Assembly (NCBI GenBank): GCA_022508465.1
Contig: JAFLVB010000006.1
Coordinates: forward strand, 1 to 45,048
Direction: 5' to 3'
Length of the DNA: 45,048 nucleotides
Source of the DNA: Clostridiales bacterium
GTDB taxonomy: Bacteria; Bacillota; Clostridia; Christensenellales; Pumilibacteraceae
Both the position numbers and the translations under genes were made by a program. Shown piece by piece: positions 1-8,122 of this stretch. The notes under the pieces are model-generated. The model worked only from the letters and a program-made list of their open reading frames with translations, searched no databases and was not told where the DNA came from. Each line of letters opens with the position of its first letter. Position 1 is the first letter of the stretch.

Positions 1-198
1 TGTCTAACATCAGGATATTACCAACGTCATATTTTAGAAGTTGAAAATTCCGAATGGATAAATCAACTTAAATATTCACTTATGCAAAGAGATGAAGATG
101 CAACTTTTATGGATAAAGCAAGACATTTTATTTTCGATTTAAGAGATAATCTTATAGAGATTATAGCTTGGAATTTAGAAGTGAATGAATCTTTATAA
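1..198 (+). CDS. C-terminal fragment of an unidentified protein, truncated by the window edge; possible toxin-immunity protein by position
   Basis: Frame 1 open from base 1 to TAA 196-198 (CLTSGYYQRHILEVENSEWINQLKYSLMQRDEDATFMDKARHFIFDLRDNLIEIIAWNLEVNESL*). Followed by the same kind of tail-like gene that follows the Rhs module at the right end. Confidence 0.5.
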   Translation, partial: CLTSGYYQRHILEVENSEWINQLKYSLMQRDEDATFMDKARHFIFDLRDNLIEIIAWNLEVNESL

Positions 199-209
199 GG
201 AGTTAAAAC

Positions 210-428
210 ATGATAGAATTTAAAGATAGAGTAGCTAAAAATAACAAACAAAAATTAAAGATTTATAATAGTAGTGGAGTCTTGCAAGAGACTCAGTCGG
301 TAGAAATAGCACAATAGAAGGCCGAAGAAGGCACGCCATTAAATGCCGCAACATTTAATGAAATGATGGGCGATGTTTAGGACAACGTCAAGATACTATG
401 GGATGACGAAAGCAGCTTTCTGACTTAG
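210..428 (+). pseudogene. Decayed copy of the phage-tail-like gene at 44317-44607
   Basis: MIEFKDRVAKNNKQKLKIYNSSGVLQETQSVEIAQ* closely matches MLEFKDRVSKNNKQKLKIYNSSGVLQETKSVEV. A 10-nt and a 5-nt deletion relative to the right copy (net 15 nt) expose TAG at 315-317; a second TAG at 378-380 replaces the TAC of the intact copy. Confidence 0.85.
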
Positions 429-446
429 GAGAGCTGTTTTTTCTTG
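409..446 (+). terminator. Putative rho-independent terminator
   Basis: Imperfect stem cagctttct/aggagagctg followed by TTTTTTCTTGTTTT. Confidence 0.5.
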
Positions 447-534
447 TTTTGTGTTAATAAACTTTTTTAACCGAATTGTTATTTAACGAAAATTTAACAA
501 TTATATGGTACAATCAAATTAATAGGAGTAATTT

Positions 535-1203
535 ATGTTCAAAATTTTGCTCGCCGAAGACGAGATAAATCTAAATAAAATACTGACTTCCCAACTTAAA
601 AAGGAAGGGTATATTGTCTTTTCGACATTTGACGGGCAAGAGGCATACGAAACATTACTGCAAGAGCAGATAGACCTTGTTGTAACAGACGTTATGATGC
701 CAAATATGGACGGGAACGAATTGACGAAAAAGGTGCGTGAGATATCTTCGGAAATCCCTGTATTAATGCTTACAGCCCTTGAAGCGCTGGATGATAAAGA
801 ACGTGGATTTAATTCGGGCGTAGATGACTATCTGACTAAGCCGTTTGCGCTAAAAGAACTTTTACTACGCATAAAGGCGCTATTACGTAGATACAAAAAG
901 GCAACGGAGGGTAAACTTGTATTTCCTAACACGGTGCTTGATTACTCGGCAATGTCTGTCAGTATTAATGGTGAAGAAATTCCTTTAAGTAAAAAAGAAT
1001 TTCAAATTTTATTTTTAATGCTGATGAGGCCCAACTTTATTTTTTCGCGAGAACAAATTTTGCAGGAAATATGGGGAGTAGACAGCGAAAGCAATGATCG
1101 TACTATAGACACGCACATAACCTGGCTGCGCAGTAAAGTACATAGTCCCGATTTTGAAATAGTGACTGTCAGAGGTCTCGGATATAAGGCGGTAATTTTA
1201 TGA
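535..1203 (+). CDS. OmpR/PhoB-family response regulator
   Basis: Receiver domain (LLAEDE, VVTDVMMPNMDG, LTKPF) and winged-helix C-terminus (DRTIDTHITWLRSKV...VRGLGYKA). Confidence 0.95.
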   Translation: MFKILLAEDEINLNKILTSQLKKEGYIVFSTFDGQEAYETLLQEQIDLVVTDVMMPNMDGNELTKKVREISSEIPVLMLTALEALDDKERGFNSGVDDYLTKPFALKELLLRIKALLRRYKKATEGKLVFPNTVLDYSAMSVSINGEEIPLSKKEFQILFLMLMRPNFIFSREQILQEIWGVDSESNDRTIDTHITWLRSKVHSPDFEIVTVRGLGYKAVIL

Positions 1204-2207
1204 AAAAAAGAAAGATCAGCATAACAGCTAAAATTTTGATAACGGCCGGGAGCATATTGATTGGCATTCTGTTTTTGTTCAATTTTTTAGGATTTTTCGT
1301 TTTTACGGGAACTGAAGGTCAAAGCAATATTTATCTTATTATAGGCACGTTAAGCATTGCCGTGCTTATAGCCGTATTTATTATAGTCATTTATTTTATC
1401 GTAATAAAGCGCATCTTGGAGCTTAATCAAGCGGTGCAAAAGGTTGCGCAAGGTGATTATACAGTAACTGTCTCCTCGCGTGGCAATGATGAATTATCTA
1501 CGCTTGCCGACAACTTTAATAAGATGGCTAAAGAGTTGCAGCTTAATGCAATGCTCAGCAAAGATTTTGTCAGCTATGTATCACATGAGCTAAAAACGCC
1601 GCTCAGCGTTATCCGCACTCATGCCGAGGCGCTATATGACTCAACCGATGAAGAAAGGCGAGCGTATACCGATGTAATTATCGGCGAAACAGATTGGCTA
1701 ACAGGGCTATCCAAAAATATCATTATGCTATGTCGTTTGGATAGTACAAATATGATCTCAAAGGACGATGAATTTTCTCCGTCAGAGCAAATCAAATCGT
1801 TTGTCCTTTCGACTCAAATGCAATGGGACGCAAAAAAGCTTAATGTAGAACTTGATGTAGAAGATTGTGAAATTAAGGGCAATGCAGGGCTTACTTATTT
1901 GATTTGGCAAAACCTAATAGGCAATGCGTTTAAGTTTACAAACGAAGGCGGCAATGTCAACATTTCGCTTCATAAGAGCCAAAACGAATTGAGCTTTTCG
2001 GTTATTGACGACGGCATAGGTATATCCGAAGGCGATAAGGAGAAACTGTTCTCACTCTTTTTTACAGGCAACAAATCGCGCAATCGCGAGGGAAGCGGAA
2101 TAGGTTTGTATCTCACAAAAAATATTGTGCAAAAGCTTGGTGGCAAAATATCAGTTACTTCGGAAATAAATAAAGGCAGTTGTTTTACGGTAATTTTACC
2201 GCTTTAA
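1200..2207 (+). CDS. Sensor histidine kinase, two TM segments with a very short extracytoplasmic loop, HAMP, HisKA, HATPase
   Basis: FVSYVSHELKTPLSVIRTHAEAL (H box), N/G boxes (LIGNAFKFTNEGG, DDGIGIS, GSGIGLYLTKNIV). ATGA overlap with the response regulator. Confidence 0.95.
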   Translation: MKKRKISITAKILITAGSILIGILFLFNFLGFFVFTGTEGQSNIYLIIGTLSIAVLIAVFIIVIYFIVIKRILELNQAVQKVAQGDYTVTVSSRGNDELSTLADNFNKMAKELQLNAMLSKDFVSYVSHELKTPLSVIRTHAEALYDSTDEERRAYTDVIIGETDWLTGLSKNIIMLCRLDSTNMISKDDEFSPSEQIKSFVLSTQMQWDAKKLNVELDVEDCEIKGNAGLTYLIWQNLIGNAFKFTNEGGNVNISLHKSQNELSFSVIDDGIGISEGDKEKLFSLFFTGNKSRNREGSGIGLYLTKNIVQKLGGKISVTSEINKGSCFTVILPL

Positions 2208-2234
2208 TAGTTTAAATAATCGAGGAAAAACACT

Positions 2235-3260
2235 ATGGGTTATAAGTTAAAAACGCTTTTTATGAAAAAGATGATAGCTAAAAAGCAAAAGAACAATCCT
2301 TTTGATTACGAGGCTGGAGAAAATTATGCACTAAGCAACAACGACGATTGGTCGATAAATAACAGCTACTATTTTTCTGCTCACGGTGCAAAAGAGAGCC
2401 TCTATTGTCGGCTTGGCATAAGGAATTGTCACTCGGAAGTGTGGTTTTATTATAGCGACGGCTCCGAGCTCTATGTGCTTAAGGATATGCTATTTAAAGG
2501 CGATGTGCCTCTTAATGTGCATAGAACAGCTTTGGGCTGGAAGGTGGAATATAAAGGTCAACTTACCAAAAAAGACGGTCTGAATGTAAGTGCCGAGTTT
2601 GAAGGCGAGTATAGTTCGAGTGAGCCTCCTGTGGACTTCTTTAGTCATATGCCGCCGATTAGAACTGCAAAGGCTATGGCGGGCGAAAAGTGGAGCAAAG
2701 AATTTTTTGCCGAGGTGCAGAGCAATAATCAGGTGCATTATGAGCAAACGGGCAGGCTTGTAGGATTGCTCAAAATAGAAGATAAAATACATAAAATCGA
2801 CTTGCCGTGTGTAAGAGATCACTCTTATGGTAAGCGTGACTGGAACTATATGAACAATCATTTATGGCTTATGGCGGTAAATGAGACATCACAGTTTAAC
2901 TTTTCAATGGTTTCGTATCCTGCAATGACATTATTAGAGGTGGGCAATTTCAAGAGAGCGAACAAACCTATGGCATTTATGATAGATGCTTCGTACGATC
3001 GTAGTGCCGTAATAACCGGAAGTGCGCCAAATAATTTGAATTTGACTATAATACTTAACGATAAAAGTAAAATTAATGTTGTCATAAATAAGACAGACGA
3101 GGATGCTTATCTCTTCCAAAATGGTGACTATTGCCTTATAGAGGGAATTGCCCAGTTTACAATAGGCAATGAAAAGTATAGGGGCATTTTGGAAGTAGGA
3201 TTTAACAAAGATAAAAACAGGATTTTTAACGGGAAAGATTTACGGAAGATTAAAATATGA
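2235..3260 (+). CDS. Uncharacterised protein with CrtC/AttH-like lipocalin-type DHS(W/Y)G-RDW motif
   Basis: LPCVRDHSYGKRDWNYMNNHLWLMAV resembles the DHSWGxRDW motif of carotenoid-hydratase/AttH-like families. Overlaps the following gene by 4 nt. Confidence 0.6.
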   Translation: MGYKLKTLFMKKMIAKKQKNNPFDYEAGENYALSNNDDWSINNSYYFSAHGAKESLYCRLGIRNCHSEVWFYYSDGSELYVLKDMLFKGDVPLNVHRTALGWKVEYKGQLTKKDGLNVSAEFEGEYSSSEPPVDFFSHMPPIRTAKAMAGEKWSKEFFAEVQSNNQVHYEQTGRLVGLLKIEDKIHKIDLPCVRDHSYGKRDWNYMNNHLWLMAVNETSQFNFSMVSYPAMTLLEVGNFKRANKPMAFMIDASYDRSAVITGSAPNNLNLTIILNDKSKINVVINKTDEDAYLFQNGDYCLIEGIAQFTIGNEKYRGILEVGFNKDKNRIFNGKDLRKIKI

Positions 3261-5647
3261 GAATTTTTGATATAGGCACTTTAAGCGAAGAATTGTATAG
3301 CCAGGTGGGGGGTAAAGCGCGCGGCCTTGATTTTTTGAAAAAGAACGGTTACAACATCGCAGACGGATTCATTGTCACCGACATTGACGTTATAGGCGAC
3401 GATGAATTTGAGGAGATTTTAAGCAAATTCGATTTGCTTGGAGCCGAAAGTGTTTCCGTTCGTTCAAGCGCTTCCAACGAAGACGGCAGCACATTTTCCA
3501 ATGCAGGTCAGTACGAGACATGCCTTGACGTAAAAAGAGAGGGGCTTAAAGGTGCAATCGACAGATGTCTTAAGTCACTTTGTAGCGATCGAGCAGCGGC
3601 ATATTCACAAAATCTGCTTGACGGCGAGGCGGCAAAAATGAACCTCGTGGTAGAGCGTATGATAGACGCGTCCTATGCAGGCGTAATGTTCAGCACCGAC
3701 CCGCTGTCCAAAGATCAAGTTTTGATAGAGGCAGTAAGCGGCAAGGGCGAGTTGCTTGTCAGCGGCAACAGTAGTGCGTACAGATACTCAGTGCCCAAGA
3801 TCGGATTTAAAATTGACACTCAAGACGGACTTAATCAAGATACTTTGGGCAAAATTTACTATGACGGTTTGCAAATAGCCAAAGCGTTCGGCAAAGAGGC
3901 TGATCTTGAGTGGGTTGTCGACAATAACGGAGAGCTTTATTGGCTGCAGATTAGGCCTATAACAACGCTCGACGAGGCTGATATTGATGAGTTTAATCCC
4001 GCTCATTCGCTTGATAATCATTTGCTTACAAGCCGCAATATCGGCGAAATGATGCCGGGATCGATAACTCCGCTTTCTATATCTACCAGCTTACTTGCGA
4101 TAGACTATGGAATGCGCAATATGCTTAGTAAAATCGGTGCAATCAAGAGTATAGATGCTAAGCCTAATTATTATGCGGCGCTTGCTGTCAAGTATCACTT
4201 GTTTATAGATATGTCGGCGCTGTACATACTGGGACAAAAGGTTATGCTAACATCAAACGATGCTATGAATTTGTCCATAATGGGCGAGCATTTAGATTAC
4301 TTCCCTGAGCCTGAAGGTAAAAATGCCTTTTTTCTCGTTAAGTTCATAAACGGTGTTAAGTTTGCCAAATACCTCTTTTCGTCTAAGAAGGCAAAAAAGA
4401 GAATAGTGGAAATATATGAAAAGCTTAACTTCACTTCAGATAAGAACGAAAAGGAAATTTATGACGAAATAACCAACAAGCTTTCGGCAATGAATGATGC
4501 GCTTTGCTGCCACTATATTTGCTCGAGCTTTTCCGGCTCGATGAACAGCGCGCTGTATATGATGGTTTCAAACTGCTTTGCCGATAAGGCGGAGTATATG
4601 AATTTTATTTCTTCGTTACTATCAGATATAGACGGGATAGAAAGCGCAGATATTTTGCAGTCGCTGCAAAACTTGTCTAAGGAAATTCTTTCTTACGACT
4701 GCGACGCTTTAAACTATACCTACGATGAATTGCTTGGTCTTGTAACCGACGAAAACAATATAAAGATACATACTCTGTACTGCGAGTTTTTGGCTAAGCA
4801 TGGTCATCGCTCCATAAAAGAGGCTGAATTGCGCAGTAAGGCGTGGAAGAACGACCCCGTGGCGCTAATGAAGAACCTACATACGGTTATGGCGAGTGGC
4901 ATTACCGAAAAGGACAAAAAGCAATTTGATATAGAAGAACATCTTGTAGGATTTAAGGGTTTTAAAAAGAAGTCTTTGCGCTGGATAGGCAATAATGCAC
5001 GTCAAGCTGTGCGAGACAGAGAATTTTCCAAGTCGAATATTATTAAAGTCATAGACAAGTTTAAGGATCGTTATGCGCTTTTAGCCAAAATTTTGGTAGA
5101 CAAGGGTTATCTTGCTGACGAAGATAGTATTTACTTTTTATCTCACGAGGAAATAGGTAAGCTTATATCCGGAGACGCTTCGCTAAAGCGCAAAGCGATT
5201 TCTCGCCGTATGACCTTTTTGGAGTCGGAGGATATGTCGTTTGATGATATATGCATAGGTACTCCCAAGCCGATAGAGGTGAGCGGAACTGAGGCAATAG
5301 AATGCCTTAAGGGTATTCCCGTTTGCAAAGGCAAAGTGTATGGCAAAGCGAGAATTGTCAAAACTTTTGACGACGCGCTGAAAATCAAAAAGGGTGAAAT
5401 TATGATTGCGCCGTTTACAGATATAGGTTGGTCGCCGTACTATTCGGTTATAGGCGCGCTTATCACCGAAGTAGGCAGCACGCTTTCGCACGGTGCGGTA
5501 GTTGCCAGGGAATATTGTCTTCCAACAATAGTCAATGTAAAGAATGCGACCAAGCTCATAAGAGACGGCGACTATTTGTTTGTCGATGCAAGCAAGGGTA
5601 CGGTCAGCATAATAAGTGAGGAAGAATATTTAAGTAAGAAAAGGTAA
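3257..5647 (+). CDS. PEP synthase / rifampicin phosphotransferase-like ATP-grasp plus PEP-utiliser mobile-domain enzyme
   Basis: N-terminal ATP-binding domain (GGKARGLDFLKKNG, VSVRSSASNEDGSTFSNAGQYET, DLEWVVDNNGELYWLQIRPI), central TSRNIGEMMPGSITPLS, C-terminal phospho-His domain (GSTLSHGAVVAREYCLPTIV). Confidence 0.88.
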   Translation: MRIFDIGTLSEELYSQVGGKARGLDFLKKNGYNIADGFIVTDIDVIGDDEFEEILSKFDLLGAESVSVRSSASNEDGSTFSNAGQYETCLDVKREGLKGAIDRCLKSLCSDRAAAYSQNLLDGEAAKMNLVVERMIDASYAGVMFSTDPLSKDQVLIEAVSGKGELLVSGNSSAYRYSVPKIGFKIDTQDGLNQDTLGKIYYDGLQIAKAFGKEADLEWVVDNNGELYWLQIRPITTLDEADIDEFNPAHSLDNHLLTSRNIGEMMPGSITPLSISTSLLAIDYGMRNMLSKIGAIKSIDAKPNYYAALAVKYHLFIDMSALYILGQKVMLTSNDAMNLSIMGEHLDYFPEPEGKNAFFLVKFINGVKFAKYLFSSKKAKKRIVEIYEKLNFTSDKNEKEIYDEITNKLSAMNDALCCHYICSSFSGSMNSALYMMVSNCFADKAEYMNFISSLLSDIDGIESADILQSLQNLSKEILSYDCDALNYTYDELLGLVTDENNIKIHTLYCEFLAKHGHRSIKEAELRSKAWKNDPVALMKNLHTVMASGITEKDKKQFDIEEHLVGFKGFKKKSLRWIGNNARQAVRDREFSKSNIIKVIDKFKDRYALLAKILVDKGYLADEDSIYFLSHEEIGKLISGDASLKRKAISRRMTFLESEDMSFDDICIGTPKPIEVSGTEAIECLKGIPVCKGKVYGKARIVKTFDDALKIKKGEIMIAPFTDIGWSPYYSVIGALITEVGSTLSHGAVVAREYCLPTIVNVKNATKLIRDGDYLFVDASKGTVSIISEEEYLSKKR

Positions 5648-5674
5648 AATTTAGATAAGGATTACAGAAGAAAA

Positions 5675-7753
5675 ATGTATTATATTTATTTAATTTTAAA
5701 TATTTATGTCCTTTTGTCCATTATAACATTAATCCTTTATTTGCCGAGGCTAAATGGATTTCGCTATGGATTAAAAAAGTTTCCGCATAAGGACGCTAAC
5801 GAAAAACGTCATATTGCGATATTAGTGCCGGCGCGCAACGAAAGTTCTGTTATAGGCGATCTTCTTACGTCTATTAAGGCGCAGGATTATGACAAATCAT
5901 GCTTTGATGTCTTTGTAATAGTCAAGGAGGAAAATGATCCGACTATCGAAATAGTCAAAAAGTTTGGGTTAGATGTGACGGTTATTCCGACTCAGCATTG
6001 TAAAGGTGACGCGCTCGACGGCTTTTTTAAGACTCATTCCGAGCAGCAGCTTGCCGTATATGATGCCTTTGTTATAGTCGACGCAGATGGAGTGCTTTCC
6101 CCGTCATATCTCAGCGAGCTTAACAATGCTCTCGACAATCAGGCCGACATCTTTGTAACGCGCAAAGTTGCCAAAAACTTTCTTGGTGATAAAAAAAGTC
6201 GTTCTGTTTTTTCCAACTGTTCTGCGCTCACTTATCCGCTTGTCGATGATCTCGGTAATGCTTATCGAACAAAGAAGGGTATGCCGCTTAACATTTGCGG
6301 ACAAGGGCTTATGATAAGAAGAAATGTCATAGAGGATATAGGCGGCTGGCCGTATAGAACTATGACCGAGGATTATGAACTAAAGCTCGACAGTATGTTG
6401 CGCGGCTATAAATCAATGTACTATCCATACGCAATGATTTATACAGAAGAAGCTATTAGTCATCACGAGACATTTGCGAGGCGTGTAAGGTGGTTAATAG
6501 GATATAAGCAATGCGATAAAAAATACAAAGACACTATAAAAAAGCAAGTTAAGAATAAAAAACATATAAATCGTGGCGAAGTTGAATACTTTTTCGGACT
6601 ATTGCCTTATTTCTTGTTTATGATTGCAACATTCTTGACTGCTGCAGTCGGAATAGCGCTAACTATATACTATCATATTAATGATAATGCTATGTGGAAG
6701 GCGTCGTTAATGATACTTACGGTCATGCCTCTCTTGGTTTTATATGGATTGTTACACTTATGTAGTTGGTTTGCGCTTTTAATATCATACGACGAATTTA
6801 GTGCAATCTCTAAAAAAGAACTCGTGGCAGTTGCTCTTTTTAATCCATTCTATATGCTTGAATACGTTTGCGTTTACCTTGCGAGTTTAAAAAAGATTCA
6901 TAGCAAAGAAGCTGTTGTATGGAAGCAGACAGAGCGAATTACTAATAAGCGTAGGAACAAAATAGAAGTAGTCGAGGGTGTTCATAATACTCTCGAACTT
7001 AACCGTAAATTCCATACGGAAACTATTTCTTATGGAAATAAATGGATAATGCCGGACGAAAATTATCGCTATCGTGAGGCTTGGTATGATAAAATAATAA
7101 CAGGCTTTTGGAGGAGTGTTCTCGCTTTATTCGGTCCGATACTTATTAAAATTGCTTTTCGTGCGCGCGTTGTGGGTAAGGAAAATCTTAAGGCGGTACG
7201 TAAAAGCGGCGCAATTACAGTATGCAATCATTTCCATTATCTTGATACATTATTTGTTCGTCAGGCAATAGGTCACTATAAGTCATACCATACAATGGCG
7301 CCATTTAATAATAAGAGTGGGGCCGGCGGTCATATAATAAGGCATGGCGGAATGATGCCTTTTAGCGCAAATCTTACTGCAATGCGTAATCTTGACGCCG
7401 AGATAAATCGTCAGCTTGCGCGAGGTAAGCGAGTGAATTTTTATCCCGAGCACGCTATGTGGTGGAATTACCAAAAACCTCGCCCAATGAAGGATGGCGC
7501 ATTTCACTATGCGGTAAAGTTCAAAGTGCCTGTTGTGCCAATTTTTTGCACCTTTAAAAAGACAAAGCGTGGAGGTATCCGCAAACTCTATATACACATT
7601 CTTCCCGCCGTCTATGCCGATGAAGCTTTACCACGCAAAGAGCAAATTATTGCAATGAAAGCAACTGCCGAGTCGGAATGGAAAACCTGCTACGAACAAG
7701 CATATGGAAAAAAGCTTGAGTATTTATCAAGCGACTTAAAAAATGTTGTTTAA
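5675..7753 (+). CDS. Fusion: family 2 glycosyltransferase (membrane) and PlsC-type 1-acylglycerol-3-phosphate acyltransferase
   Basis: GT2: ILVPARNESSVIGDLLTSI, VIVDADG, TEDYEL, RRVRWLIG, TM helices. Acyltransferase: CNHFHYLDT (H-x4-D) and NFYPEHAMWW. Confidence 0.85.
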   Translation: MYYIYLILNIYVLLSIITLILYLPRLNGFRYGLKKFPHKDANEKRHIAILVPARNESSVIGDLLTSIKAQDYDKSCFDVFVIVKEENDPTIEIVKKFGLDVTVIPTQHCKGDALDGFFKTHSEQQLAVYDAFVIVDADGVLSPSYLSELNNALDNQADIFVTRKVAKNFLGDKKSRSVFSNCSALTYPLVDDLGNAYRTKKGMPLNICGQGLMIRRNVIEDIGGWPYRTMTEDYELKLDSMLRGYKSMYYPYAMIYTEEAISHHETFARRVRWLIGYKQCDKKYKDTIKKQVKNKKHINRGEVEYFFGLLPYFLFMIATFLTAAVGIALTIYYHINDNAMWKASLMILTVMPLLVLYGLLHLCSWFALLISYDEFSAISKKELVAVALFNPFYMLEYVCVYLASLKKIHSKEAVVWKQTERITNKRRNKIEVVEGVHNTLELNRKFHTETISYGNKWIMPDENYRYREAWYDKIITGFWRSVLALFGPILIKIAFRARVVGKENLKAVRKSGAITVCNHFHYLDTLFVRQAIGHYKSYHTMAPFNNKSGAGGHIIRHGGMMPFSANLTAMRNLDAEINRQLARGKRVNFYPEHAMWWNYQKPRPMKDGAFHYAVKFKVPVVPIFCTFKKTKRGGIRKLYIHILPAVYADEALPRKEQIIAMKATAESEWKTCYEQAYGKKLEYLSSDLKNVV

Positions 7754-7761
7754 TTTTAATT

Positions 7762-7793
7762 AAAAAAGTTGTCTATAAAGGCAACTTTTTTTA
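7762..7793 (+). terminator. Rho-independent terminator after the five-gene cluster
   Basis: AAAAAAGTTGtc-tataaa-ggCAACTTTTTTT hairpin with U tract. Confidence 0.85.
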
Positions 7794-7964
7794 CTGTTTA
7801 TGGTTCGATCGTTATAATAAAGCGAATCCGGTTACTCAGGCAACGGACAAATGCAATATTTATGGATTGTTAGCAATTTTACCGTTCCGAAAATTCTACT
7901 ATAAGGTTAAGTGATAAAAGAAAGAGATTGCTTTGTTTTCTTGTTATTCATCTAAGACAAACAT

Positions 7965-7999
7965 AAAAATCCGAATGGAATTTACCGCTCGGATTTTTT
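7965..7999 (+). terminator. Second terminator-like hairpin
   Basis: AAAAATCCGA ... TCGGATTTTTT inverted repeat ending in T run. Confidence 0.7.
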
Positions 8000-8050
8000 A
8001 TTTTCCCATTATTAACTTTCTGCTTGCAATCTTTTTTTTTATATGGTAAA

Positions 8051-8111
8051 ATATAACTAAATTATATTACATATAACTAACGTTATATCGCATGTAACTG
8101 ACGTTAGAAAG
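8051..8111 (+). repeat. Three imperfect tandem repeats (about 20-21 bp) upstream of pepP
   Basis: atataactaaattatattac | atataactaacgttatatcgc | atgtaactgacgttagaaag. Confidence 0.7.
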
Positions 8112-8122
8112 GGAGCAGTATT

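Noticed and set aside
5428-5619. 63-aa + strand ORF inside the PEP-synthase-like gene
   Set aside because: Alternative frame of a strongly supported coding region; no motif.
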